64,000 nucleotides of DNA from Magnolia sinica. Taxonomy: Eukaryota; Streptophyta; Magnoliopsida; Magnoliales; Magnoliaceae. The stretch is from contig NC_080586.1 in the NCBI RefSeq assembly GCF_029962835.1, positions 71,487,001-71,551,000 of the forward strand. The letters are read 5' to 3'. Shown here in pieces: positions 35,201 through 45,699 of this stretch. Each line of letters begins with the position of its first letter. Position 1 is the first letter of the stretch. A program made the translations under genes and the position numbers. Under the pieces are notes generated by a model. That model made no database searches. It had not been told where the DNA came from and worked only from the letters and a program-made list of their open reading frames with translations.

Positions 35201-36441
35201 CCTATAACCTAACCTAAACCTAAACCTATAACCTGAACCCGATTTCCTAAACCTAAATCTTAACGTATTCTCAAATCCCTAAACCTAAACCTACACCTAA
35301 TCCTAATCTCAACTCCCTAACCTAAACCTAAACCTAAACTTGAAAACCCAAACTTAAACCCGATTTCGAACCTGAACCCGATTTCCTAAACCTAAACTTA
35401 TAACCTTAACCTAAAACCTAAATCTAAACCCGATCTCAAACCCGAACCCGAACCTGATTTCCTAAACCTATACTTATAACCTTAACCTAAACCTATTCTC
35501 AAATCTAAAAACCTATAACCTAAACCTATATAACCTTAACCTAAACTTAAAACTTAACCTATAACCTAAACCTTAACCAATAACCTTAACTTATAACCTA
35601 AACTCAATTTCCTAAACCTTAACCTATAACCAAACCTAAACCTAAACCTATAACCCGAACCTGATTTCCCAAACTTAAACCTTAATTAACGTATTCTCAA
35701 ATCCCTAAAGCTAAATTACACCTAAACCTAAACCTATAACCCGAACCTGATTTGCTAAACCTAAACCTTAATTAACGTATTCTCAAATCCCTAAACCTAA
35801 ACCTACACCTAATCCTAATCTCAACTCCCAAACCTAAACCTAAACCTAAACTTGAAAACCCAAACCTAAACCTGATCCCGAACCCGAACCCGATTTCCTA
35901 AACCTAAACTTATAACCTTAACCTAAAACCCAAACCTAAATCCGATCCCGAACCCGAAACCGATTTTTTAAACCTAAACTTATAACCTTAACCTAAACCT
36001 ATTCTCAAATCTCAAAACCTATAACCTAAACCTATATAACCTTAACCTAAACCTAAAACTTAACCTATAACCTAAACCTTAACCTATAACCTTAACTTAT
36101 AACCTAAACCTATAACCTAAACTCAATTTCCTAAACCTTAACCTCTAACCTAACCTAAACCTAAACCTATAACTTGAACCCGATTTCCTAAACCTAAGCC
36201 TTAACGTATTCTCAAATCACTAAACCTAAACCTATACCTAATTCTAATCTCAACTCCCTAACCTAAACCTAAACTTGAAAACCCAAACCTAAACCCGATC
36301 CCGAACCCAAACCCAATTTCCTAAACCTAAACTTACAGGTTATAGATTAGGTTTAGGTTAAGGTTTAGGTTTTAGGTTTAGGTTATAGGTTATAGGTTTT
36401 AGGTTTTAGGTTTAAGTTAAGGTTTAGGTTTAGGGTATTTT
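32246..36441. repeat. Degenerate telomere-like minisatellite array 1
   Basis: About 4.1 kb of AACCTAAACCTATAACC-type 6-8-base repeats related to the plant telomere unit CCCTAAA. Interspersed GAACCCGATTTCCTAAACC, ATTCTCAAATCCCTAAACC and CCTAATCCTAATCTCAACTC motifs define a higher-order repeat of about 430 bases in the right half (CCTAATCCTAATC near 34433, 34864, 35297, 35808). At about 36337 the sequence switches strand to TTTAGGTTAAGG and runs to 36441. Non-coding. Confidence 0.9.
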
Positions 36442-36684
36442 TGTTTATGATGTTAAGCTTATATATATGTATTTATGCGTGAATGAATGTGATGTAGATA
36501 AGATTGTTTGTGTTTGGATGAATGTAGTTTATGTTTGGATGGATTTACTAGTTTGGGTTTAGATGGATGTGAATGTGAATATGATGAAATATATTATATA
36601 ACATGTGTATATCAGGATGAATATGATAAAATTTATTGTAACAGGTGTATATCAGGAATTTTGTGTTGGATTATAATTTTAAAA
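36442..36684 (+). repeat. Conserved 3' flank of CACTA-2
   Basis: About 95% similar by eye to 22010-22200, including GATAAGATTGTTTGTGTTTGG and GATGTGAATGTGAATATGA. Confidence 0.75.
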
Positions 36685-37205
36685 AAGAGACTTTTACCTA
36701 CGAAAAGTTTCGTAGGTAAAAGTTTTGTAAATATTTTTACTTAAGAAAATTTTCGTCGATAAAAGTTTTTTATGTATTTTTTTAGCAACGAAAATTTTGG
36801 AATTATTTTTAGTGACGAAAACTATCATCGCTAAAAGTTTAACATTTATTTTTTAGCGACGAAAACTATTGTCTATAAAAGTTTAACATTTATTTTTTAG
36901 CCACGAAAATGTTCGTCGCCAAAAGTTTTGTAATTTTTTTTGGCAACGAAATCTATCGTCGCTAAAAGTTTAACATTTATTTTTTAGCGACGAAAATATT
37001 TGTCGCTAAAAGTTTTGTAAAAGTTTTTTGGCGATGAAATAATTCATCGATAAAAGTTTTTTTAGTGACGAAAAAATTCATTGCTAAAAAGCTTGCTTTT
37101 GTCGACGATTAAAATTTTTCGTCGATAAAAACCTTTTGTGTTGGTTTTTTAGCGACGAAAATTTTCGTCGCTAATACTTTTTAGCTACGAAAATTTGTAA
37201 AGTAG
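36685..37205. repeat. Right subterminal repeat array of CACTA-2
   Basis: Units of TTTTTTAGCGACGAAAA...TTCGTCGCTAAAAGTTT at 40-60-base spacing, close to the type found at the CACTA-1 right end. Confidence 0.85.
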
Positions 37206-37220
37206 GGATTTCTTGTAGTG

Positions 37221-37693
37221 TCATGACCACTTTGAGTAAAGCTAGCTCCTGTAATAACATTATGAAAATGTTGGAATCATGCCCGAGGGGCTTGTTTGAG
37301 ACCGTATAGAGCTTTCTTCAGGCGACAGACTTTATTGGCAGAGATTAAAGATCCAGGAGGAGGTTTCAAATAGACTGTTTTTTGGAGGTCTCCATGAAGA
37401 AAAGTATTTTTCACGTCCATCTGAGTGAGTGGCCAAGAGCGAATTGATGATACTGCCAGAAGAGTGCGAACAATTTTCATTTTGGCCACAGGAGCGAATG
37501 TCTCATCATAATTAATTCTGTGTTTTAGTTTGTATCCCTGAGCGACAAGCCGAGCTTTGTATCGATCTAATGATCCGTCAGACTTGAGCTTCACAGAATA
37601 AATCCATTTACTATCAATTAATTGTTGGCCAGTAGGTCGAGTAACAATGTCCCACGTATGGTTATTATTTAATGCTGCAAGTTCTTCTGCCAT
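37221..37693 (-). pseudogene. Ty1/copia pol, N-terminal reverse transcriptase block
   Basis: The minus strand reads [74 protein letters not shown] and [12 protein letters not shown], all copia reverse-transcriptase landmarks; the first catalytic Asp lies in QMDVKNTFL. The Trp codon after QAPRA is TGA. Coding continues to 37221 (VITGASFTQSGHD) and is then cut by CACTA-2. Confidence 0.9.
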
Positions 37694-37696
37694 AGC

Positions 37697-38841
37697 CTTC
37701 TTTCAGCAATCATGACTGGCTGCCTGATGGTATGAAGTAGGAATAGATATAGTATCCAAGGTAGTATTCATAGCAGACATAGAGTATATCAAGCGATCAG
37801 GCTGTCGATGTACACGAGTGGAACGACGTACCAAGATAGGATCCGGATCAGTTACGGGTACAGTAGGGAGAGTAGTAGGTGATGGATCTGTACGTGGTCG
37901 TCGTGAATAAACCTGCAATAGACAAGGAGGGGTACTCGAGGCAACCGAAATGTTAGGAAAAATAGTAAGACCAGGAGAGTCTAGTGTGGGCGAAGGAGGA
38001 ACAGATGAATGGATGACAATATGCTCAAGAAAAATAATATGTCGTGATACCCATACATGACGAGAGACCGGATCATAGCAACGAAAACCCTTCTGAGTTT
38101 CTCCAAATCCCAAGTACATAAATTTGACTGATTTTGAAAAAAATTTGTTACGTTCACGTGATGCCAGATGAACATAACATACATAACTAAAAATACGAAA
38201 TGTGGAATATATAGGAAGAGAATCGGTGAGAACAAAGTAGGGAGATTTACTATTCAGGACTGTGGTTGGCAACCGATTAATCAAGTAAACTGAATGCATC
38301 ATAGCTTCCGCCCAAAAGGAACGAGGAACCCTCATAGCTGTCATTAAGGTATTGACAGTTTCAATAATATGACGATTTTTTCGTTCAGCCACCCCATTCT
38401 ATTGTGAAGTATTAGAACAGGTGGTCTGATGAATAATCTCATGACCCTGAAGATATGTACAAAAAGTTGTGGAGAGATACTCTCCCCCTGAGTCAGAGCG
38501 GAGAGTTTGAATTTTTACTTGAAATTATGTGTTCACCATTGAATGAAATATTTTGAATTTTTCAAACACCTGTGACATAAGTGCAGAAAGTAAATCTAGG
38601 TGTAATGGGTGAAATCATCAATGAATATAACATAATATTGTAGTCCAGAGAGAGAAATAATTGGGGAAGGGCCCCAAACGTTCGTATGCACTAGTTCAAA
38701 CATAAATGATGATTTTGTAGTATTTAGAGGAAAGGGAATACACTTACATTTTGAAAGGCAATAAAAAGAACAAGAATAATCCAAATCACTTTTATTAAGA
38801 GAAATATTCCCTAACATGCCAGAAGAAAAGAGCTGAATCAA
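37697..38841 (-). pseudogene. Ty1/copia pol, integrase block
   Basis: The minus strand carries FELVHTNVWGPSP, YYVIFIDDFTHYT (integrase core with catalytic Asp), AERKNRHIIETVNTLM, RVPRSFWAEAMMHSVYLINR and FGETQKGFRCYDP, the order of copia integrase followed by its C-terminal domain. Stops and frameshifts lie at about 38393-38595, so the central DDE part is broken. Confidence 0.88.
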
Positions 38842-39078
38842 ACGATTAGAATGTGGATGACCTAGGTGAAAGTACTAGAGTTCCCACATTTTATTTGCCG
38901 AACAAATATCCGAGGAAGAGGGAGAGAAGAAACAACGAGCTAGAGTAACGGATGGGTAAAAGTCCAATACGTACAAATATCCATGCCACCTACCCTTCCC
39001 AAGTACCTTCCCCGTTGCCAGATCCTACACAAAATAATAATTTAGAAGAAATATGACTAAGCAGTCATTGGATGTAAG

Positions 39079-39640
39079 TTAAGCAACATAAATTAAATTT
39101 GATGAGAGTTTAAGAACATGAAACACATTACGAAGGGTAAACTGACGATGGTCAAAAGGAGAGAAAGTTAAAGAACCAACGAACTGAATTGGTAGTTTAG
39201 TGTCATCTGCAATAGAAATAGCTTGATTGCCAGTGTAGGGACGAATATTGTGAAGATGGGATACATCACCAGTCATATAATTTGAAGCACCAGAATCGAA
39301 GAACCATGGAGAAGATATGGTTATACCTGACATACGGCCACAGAAAGGGCCTGCACGATCTGCTGGAGCATCGCAAGAGTTAAAGGTGAGGAAAGACCTT
39401 CAACAAAACCAGTGGATGCAGTATCACTAACAGAATGTTCGGAAGAAGTAGTCACAGAAGTAGCAGAAAGAGCATGACCACGACCTCGACCACCACGTCC
39501 ATGGCCGAATGAGGATGCGTAGGCATGTGAATGACAGTCTTGAAGACCATGACCAGTCCTTCGATAATACGCGCACCAATCTTTGCATTGAGCGACGATA
39601 TGTCCCACTTTGTTATAGCTGCAACAAGTTAAAGGAGTGG
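39079..39640 (-). pseudogene. Ty1/copia gag end and protease block
   Basis: Zinc-knuckle-like motifs (GHIVAQCKDW and GHGLQDCH) with several Cys positions altered precede the protease, PWFFDSGASNYMTG, whose DSGA is the retropepsin active site. The protease block ends near LRNVFHVLKLSSNLIYVA. Frameshifts separate the two parts. Confidence 0.85.
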
Positions 39641-39719
39641 AACCACGGTTTGGTGCAAAGGTGGATACAGTAAGTACCAGGTCAGATGGTTCCTGAAATG
39701 TCCCTTGAGAGAACTGCAG

Positions 39720-40157
39720 TCATTGTTCCTCAGTTAATAAATCATTAATAACCAAATTCATTGAAAGAGTTGGGCTATGGTTCAGGAGAGCAGCCTTGTA
39801 ATGCTCAAATTTCGGACGCAGTTTCATAAGAAACTGTCGAACTTGCGCACTCTCGCACATTGTGTGAAATATTTTAAAGTCATTTGGAAAGTCGAGATCC
39901 ATCATAGCTATCTCTGTCCAAATTGTAACCCTTGAAGAGTAGAAAGATTGAATACTTTTGTCACCCTGAGTAAGGTGAACCAGATCTTGTTCCAGGCGGT
40001 ATAACCTAGCCGCATTACTCTGTTGATATATTGTCTGGAGATGCTCCCACATAGCCTTACCAGTACGATGTGGCGTGAGGCCAACAGCTATTGATTGATC
40101 GGTGGAATCAAGAAACCAGGTAATAATCTGTCCATTTTTCATTTCCCAATCAGCCAT
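39720..40157 (-). pseudogene. Ty1/copia gag (UBN2/Retrotran_gag_2)
   Basis: A 145-residue frame shows KAMWEHLQTIYQQSNAARLY, LEQDLVHLTQGDKSIQSFY and LMKLRPKFEHYKAALLN, typical of the copia gag UBN2 domain that forms the virus-like particle. The true start probably lies upstream, near 40250-40325 on the minus strand, where frames are disrupted. Confidence 0.85.
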
Positions 40158-40329
40158 TCCGTCGACATCGGTGGAAGCGGGGACAGTAACAGATCTATCA
40201 ATCAGTCCTCACAAACCATGACCCTTGAGAAAACTTTGAAAGTGGATGGCTCATAGATTGTAGTTGGTGCCATCGAAACTACATGGGGCCTCTGTACAGG
40301 AGTCTTTATCCATAGATAGGACGAGATTT

Positions 40330-40812
40330 TAAAAAAAAAAGATGCTGAAGAAGAAAGTACCTTGCAGCTGAAGATCAGAACATCAACCAGCAAAAGAACA
40401 AAAGGGATCAGATGTAGCAAAAGAGCAACAGATCAACAGAGCAAGACGTGCAACAGTAGGTGTAGTAGTAGATGTTGCAGTAGAGATCGGATGGAGCAGG
40501 AGATAATGCAGCAGGGATCGGCTGTAGCAGGAGATCATGCAGCAGGATCGGATACAGCAGTGCAGCAAGGATCGAAAGCAGCAGGGATCGGACGTGCGCA
40601 GAGACGTGTGTAGGTGCGGATGCAGGCGTAGCAGGGATCGGACGTGCGCGGGGACGTGCGCAGGTGTAGCAGGGACGTGCGGACAGGCTTGGGGAAGATT
40701 GGACGAGCGTGGGGAGGGCTGGATTTGACAGGGTAGGGCTGGATCTGACGGAGGAGGAGCCGGATCGAACAGAGGAGGGTCGAATCTGACAGACGGTGGG
40801 GCCGGTGATGAA
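40330..40812 (-). other. Probable copia 5' leader with imperfect GCAGGGATCGG repeats
   Basis: Purine-rich sequence repeating GCAGCAGGGATCGGACGTGC and GAGGAGG motifs between gag and the disrupted 5' LTR. Similar repeats are frequent in plant copia leaders. No primer-binding site and no 5' LTR end were found. Confidence 0.45.
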
Positions 40813-40841
40813 GAGAGATGTCTAACAGTATACTCAATGCA

Positions 40842-41442
40842 TACCTAGCCAGCTCTGTGAACCTGTTCTCGTACTCTGCCACTATCATACCTCCATGTCG
40901 AAGTGAAGGAACTCACTCTCCTTCTCATGGTGGTACGTGAGGGGAAAATATTTCTCGTGGAAGTGCATCTCGAAGGCCTCCCACGTCCACACGTATCCGA
41001 CAACAACAGTGCGGAGAACGTTGTCCCACCATAAATTGTCCTCCTTCTCAAACATGAAGGTAACTAGCTCAACCTACTCTGCCTCAGTACAGTGCAGCTG
41101 CTTCAACATCTTAGAGATGTCGTCAAGCAAATACTCGACCTCCTCGGGTCGGTGAGTACCCGCAAAGGTGGGAGGCCACAAGCACTAGAATCGCTCAAAA
41201 AGGCCGCTAGCACTTGTATTGCTTGCAGGCTGCACAGGCGGAGCCACACCCATGCTTTGGGCAAAGACCCCTGCGATGGTGGCCAAAAACTGTTGCTGCT
41301 GCTGCATCAGTAGTATCATCTGCTCCAACCTATCTGTAGGAGCAGATTGAGGAGCGTAAGGTATCGAGGTAGACACACGGTTCTACTCAGGAACCGATGG
41401 TGCAACAGGTGTAGGCCCATTAGTGGGGCCAGGCTGGGCAAG
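40842..41442 (-). pseudogene. Ty3/gypsy gag fragment
   Basis: The minus strand encodes DRLEQMILLMQQQQQFLATI, then in shifted frames a Retrotrans_gag-like stretch (WTWEAFEMHFHEKYFP, HEKESEFLHF, VAEYENRFTELARYA). The order matches gypsy gag. Several frameshifts and stops are present. A 29-bp direct repeat (40813-40841 and 41443-41471) brackets it. Confidence 0.7.
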
Positions 41443-41499
41443 GAGAGATGTCTAACAGTATACTCAATGCAACAGGCTTACCGACCTTGCAGTTAGCGA

Positions 41500-42959
41500 C
41501 TGTTTAGGACAGGTTGGGCCTCTCCCACCTTAGGCTGTTTTTTCCTTCCTCCCCCAGGATCTCATTGATTACACGTTTCACGGGGGATTTTGCACATCTG
41601 AGGGCCCGGAGGCCCCCTGTTGGCCATTGGAGGCCAATGGGAATTTCTCCATCAGATCGGCTTGGCTCTCCTATAGAATACCTAGGCCTCGGGTGAGCTG
41701 GCATAGAAGAGTATGGTCTGCTTATCTCCCCCCCAAGATCTCCTTGCTGCTCTGGAAAGCAATCAGGGGCGCGGTCCTGGTCGACAATACAGTTCAAGGT
41801 AAAGGCATTCATTTGGCATCTCGGTGCGTTTGTTGTGACAAAATATCCCCACAGGGCCCTGCGTCGGAATCTGTGGCTCATATCTTCCTTCTTTGCCCTT
41901 GGGCAAAAGCGGTTTGGAACCTTTTTGGTGCTATTTTCGGAAAATCCTCGCTGGGGGGGTTCCTCGGTTCTTCAGAGGCTCACAGACTGGTGGGGCAGTC
42001 CCTCTCCTAGGGGCTAGGCTGGGACCGTTTGTAATTTACTCCCAGCTTTTATCATATGGGAGCTTTGGAGAGGTAGGAAACAAGGAAATTTGAAGGTTCT
42101 TGCCCTTCTATCCAAACACAAGTGGCAAGGATCAAAGGATGGGCTCACATCATTTCAGAAAAATGGGCAACTCCCTCCCCTCCTCAGGGTACGCACAGCA
42201 GGGCTATGGATCTTTTGGGAATACGGACGATCGGACCGTAAGCTACATCTCAGCACTCTCGAATTGTCAGGTGGAGAAGCCCGCCGTCGGATTGGGTGAA
42301 GTTGAATGTCGACGGATCGGCCCGGGGTAACCCGGGTTTAGTGGGTGGAGGTGGTCTTTGCAGAGGCCTGAAGTGTGAGTTCATCTTCGGTTTCTGTTCT
42401 GGGTACGGGATGGCTTCCAACACCCGGGCTGAAATCAGGGCCATTTTCGACGGCCTTCTCCTCTGTTTTGAGTGGGGCTTTTCTAAAGTGATTGTTGAAT
42501 CTGACTCCAAGATGGCGATTCAATTCCGAACCAATAATATCTTCCCTCGTTGGAAATGGAAATATTGGATAGGCAGGATCCATGGGTTGATGGCAGTTGG
42601 GGGAGGTAGTCTTCTAGCACATTCTGCGTGAGGGCAACGAACCGGCTGACAGGTTGGCCAAATGCGGGAGTGCTTCTCACTCTTACACGTTTTTTCCCAA
42701 CGTTAACTCCGTTCCTCGAGAGGTGAAGGGCCTCATTTGTCTGGACAAAATGGGGCTGGGCACGCCCAGGCGGTAGTTTTGTTTTTTTGGGTAGTTTAAT
42801 TTTGTATAGATATGATAGGCGGACCTGTATTTTGCCGCAGGGTGCTGCCCGAATGCGGTTCTTTGCTGGGTGCCCCGGTCTTTTTGTGGGGTCATCCTCT
42901 GCCTCTTGTTCAACAATGTTTTTGGCAATGATATCTATAGGAGGTTTTCCAAAAAAAAG
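41500..42959 (+). mobile_element. 5'-truncated L1-type LINE with zf-RVT and RNase H
   Basis: ORF 41627-42010 reads RRVWSAYLPPKISLLLWKAI and CVCCDKI...ESVAHIFLLCPWAKAVW, the zinc-binding domain after reverse transcriptase. Frame 42296-42700 reads KLNVDGSARGNPGLVGGGG, SNTRAEIRAIFDGL and VIVESDSKMAI, an RVT_3-type RNase H with its acidic residues. A shifted frame gives GNEPADRLAKCG. It ends in an A8 run at 42952-42959. Frameshifts between domains make it dead, and the left border is approximate. Confidence 0.82.
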
Positions 42960-42964
42960 CTCTC

Positions 42965-43552
42965 AGAGGTCTCTTCTGTTATGTAACCTCTCAAGCCCTT
43001 TCCAGGGCAATAGTTCGTTTGCCCATCAATATCACCATCTGTCATGACTCATTTGTACCCATGATGGATGGATTGGGCCAAGCATCCGATTTGTACATGC
43101 TATTGCGAATCAAATGGATGTTTGAATCAAGTTGCCAACAGATGACATTAAGCATCATGGGTCCCTTGATTGAATGATTGGGATAAATCGCTGGGACCGT
43201 AAGACATGTTCGGTCTTTTGGCTCGAGGCCCATTATAGTGGGGCACAAAACCTAAAGCGATCCAATCACATTACACCAGCCATATTATGGAGACTGCTTC
43301 AAGGTTGTGACTAATAGGGCTTCCGTTCCAACGGTTAGTAGAAAACAATCCAAAAGCAAAGGTGAATGGAGCTTTCACCAACTGAATGATTTGAGTAGCA
43401 AATCAATGATCTAGATTCTTTCACAAATTTCAGTTTGAAATGGGCCACAAAAAGCCACAATGAAGAACCATGATAGATAAAGATGGTCATCTAACTATTC
43501 AAACAATGAAAGAATCCAAAGGCAGAGATTTTTCTTTCTTTTTCTTCTCTTT
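42965..43552. repeat. Second copy of the 5300-6315 repeat
   Basis: Same orientation as 5815-6315. Shared landmarks include TTGGCTCGAGGCCCATTATA and TGGGCCACAAAAAGCCACAA. It stops abruptly after TTCTTCTCTTTTG, the point where similarity with 6316 ends. It may be the remnant 5' LTR of the copia element. Confidence 0.5.
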
Positions 43553-44020
43553 TGCCTGGGCATGTGGGATAACCTGGGCCCAACAAAGGGATCTACACAA
43601 TAATATAGTAAGAGAACGATATAGACCATGGTTTTAAAAATCAGAATCATCCAAGTCTTATGGTTTTGGTCCGAAACTAAACGGGTCACCACATTGATAC
43701 GTGACCAAATAAGATAGAGTTTGAGCGAGTTGCATATGTTTACGTTCCCAGGCGAACCGCACGCCAATACCATTACTTAAATCCATAGGCCCAGTGAATA
43801 GAAGTGAAGGAATACAAGAGCAGGAGCAGGGACTGGTCATTCGAGCTGTTTGTAGACTACGCATAATCATAACGTCAGCAACGGGTTCACATTAGCACCC
43901 CATCCTAGAAAATATCAGTTCTGGCATGAATATAGTTGTGGGCAACATTTTTGAAAGGCTACAGGGCTTTACCATTGATCATCTATTTCACATTAAGGAT
44001 CTTATATGTGTGTGTGGTTG
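43553..44020. other. Unassigned sequence
   Basis: No gene or repeat family is recognised. ORFs at 43495-43773 (-) and 43658-43870 (-) overlap in different frames and lack motifs. Confidence 0.4.
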
Positions 44021-44505
44021 AGTTGTGTGGGCCCACTGTGATGCGTGTCGAACATCTACCCCATCATCGGATGCACCATTCCATGGTGGGCCTAGGGCTT
44101 AAAAATCAAGTAAATCCGTGACTTGTGTGGGCCACACCACATACAAAATTTGAGAGGGGCTACCCTCCATTAAAACATTCATAATCATTTGTTGGGCCCA
44201 CTGAGATGTGGTTCACAAATCTAGCCCATCCATTATGTGTGTCCCACTTGGATGAGGGGTTAGACCAAGTTTTAGATGCATCAAAATTTCATGTGGGCCC
44301 CACCAAGTGCTTTTATATGTTTTAGGATGTCTTCACATGATTTTAGATGGTATGGCCCACCTGAGTTCCATATACGGGTGATTTTTGGGATATCCCATAA
44401 TTTAAAGGGAACCCATCAAATGCACGGTGTTGATGTTCGACATACATCACAGTGGGGCCCACACAGCTCAAGCTCATGGGAAGTTCCCATGAGCTCGACG
44501 CATAG
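44021..44505. repeat. Family-B repeat, complete copy with terminal inverted repeats
   Basis: The left GTTGTGTGGGCCCACTGTGA / GTCGAACATC arm mirrors CGACATACATCACAGTGGGG / CCACACAGCTC on the right. It is followed by the palindrome CTCATGGGAAGTTCCCATGAG at about 44472-44492. Related copies: 57652-58035, 29760-29912, 62041-62193. Confidence 0.7.
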
Positions 44506-44929
44506 AACCTTTTCCTATATTGCTGCAACTTTTGGACATTTTTGCGAGGGAAAACTAGCTTCAGTTTTTCTTTCATGTAGCCCTTCGACCAGAGGGCATT
44601 TGTCTTTTCAATTCCTTCTTGGGAGTAGCCCATACTTCTCTTCTAGCATGTAGCCACATGGAAGGCATGACATCAGGGAGCACATATGCTAAAGGCTCTG
44701 TGCGGGTGCACAGTAATGAATCTGTGACGTCCATACTATACATTTGTTGTGCAGGCCCATGTCAGGATGTGGGTCCAAAAGCGAGGCCAAAGCTCGAGTG
44801 GGTCCTATCACATAAAAAGCGTGTATGGTAGCCCACCTTGAAATCCTTCTCTCTGTTTTCTTGCCATACTCTCTCCACTTGTGTTGCACATGCCATAACC
44901 CCTAGCTTTTATAGCTATAACGTCAAAGA

Positions 44930-45047
44930 AATAAATCAGCCAATGCTTGAATGCTCACTGCAAGGAGAGATGTCTAACATTATAGTGGACAGCAGAAATT
45001 CTGACAATTTTGTGCCGGAACAAGTGGTGAAAGAGTTGCAATTCTGA
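44930..45047 (+). pseudogene. Ty3/gypsy protease-like fragment
   Basis: The frame reads LQGEMSNIIVDSRNSDNFVP then EQVVKELQF, resembling the gypsy aspartic protease segment (family pattern x-x-I-D-x-G-S-S-x-N-x-x-S); DSRNS here has lost the catalytic D-[ST]-G. It is on the plus strand, opposite to the gag fragment at 40842, so it is not necessarily the same element. Confidence 0.4.
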
Positions 45048-45059
45048 TATACAAGCGAG

Positions 45060-45695
45060 GCCAAGCTATGCAATGCATTATTGGGTTGATGAAGAGAGCA
45101 AGCCAGTTCATTCATCTTGAAAATTCATTTTAAGGTATGATTCAAAAAATGAAGCAGATACAAATCTAAAGTGGACCATAATATAGGAAATAGGGATAAT
45201 CAACCATTAAAAACTTCTCATAGGCTACAAAAGTTTTGGATCAATGATATCTGTGTGGTCTCTTCATTAGGTCAAAGTTTTGGATCAATGATATCAGTGT
45301 GGTCTCTTCATTAGGTCAAAGTTTTGGATCAATGATATCTGTGTGGTCTCTTCATTAGGTCTTTGTGACCTTATCAACAGGTTGGATGACAAATAAACAT
45401 TCCAATGGCCCATAGTGGCCTCTATGAAGTTTTTAATGATGGGGATTCAATCACTACTGTTGCATCTAAGATTTGGATCTACTTCATGTTTGGCATCATG
45501 CCCTAAAATGAGCTTTCAAAATGGATGGACGTGCGGTGTAGATGTAAAGCACATATATCACAGTTGACCCAACAGTTGGGTTCCACCCAAACCATATACT
45601 AGATATTCATAGACACATTAAGCCAAGCATGCCAGGTTAGGATAACATTACTTGGGCCGGGCACTACTAGCCCTAGCCTAATGGATAGCCAGAAT
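45060..45695. repeat. Family-A repeat with internal 44-bp tandem triplication
   Basis: Core family-A order with CAAAGTTTTGGATCAATGAT / ATCTGTGTGGTCTCTTCATT repeated three times at exactly 44-base spacing (45229-45361). Non-coding. Confidence 0.75.
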
Positions 45696-45699
45696 CATC

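Larger units (their letters stand above)
23610..37220. mobile_element. CACTA-2, a 13.6-kb gene-capturing CACTA transposon nested in copia reverse transcriptase
   Basis: The left terminus is CATTACAAAAAAGAGGG (CACTA with C-to-T at position 3) and the right terminus, reversed, CACTACAAGAAATCCC. It is flanked by the exact 3-bp duplication TCA (23607-23609, 37221-37223). The copia reading frame joins without loss across it. The left arm is homologous to that of CACTA-1. The middle holds fragments of at least five host genes, all on the plus strand. The right half holds the 163-bp repeat, a telomere-like array, the conserved 3' flank and a subterminal array. No transposase gene is seen, so it is non-autonomous and would need proteins supplied by a relative. 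Confidence 0.9.

Noticed and set aside
32246..36441. A chromosome end or true telomere
   Set aside because: The repeats are degenerate and mostly not exact CCCTAAA. They switch strand and are bounded on both sides by CACTA sequence, so they are interstitial.
5049..43552. A matched 5'/3' LTR pair for the copia element made of 5049-6587 and 42965-43552
   Set aside because: Similarity covers only part, the TATA box would lie very early in such a long LTR, and no 5-bp target duplication could be matched. It is left as a possibility.
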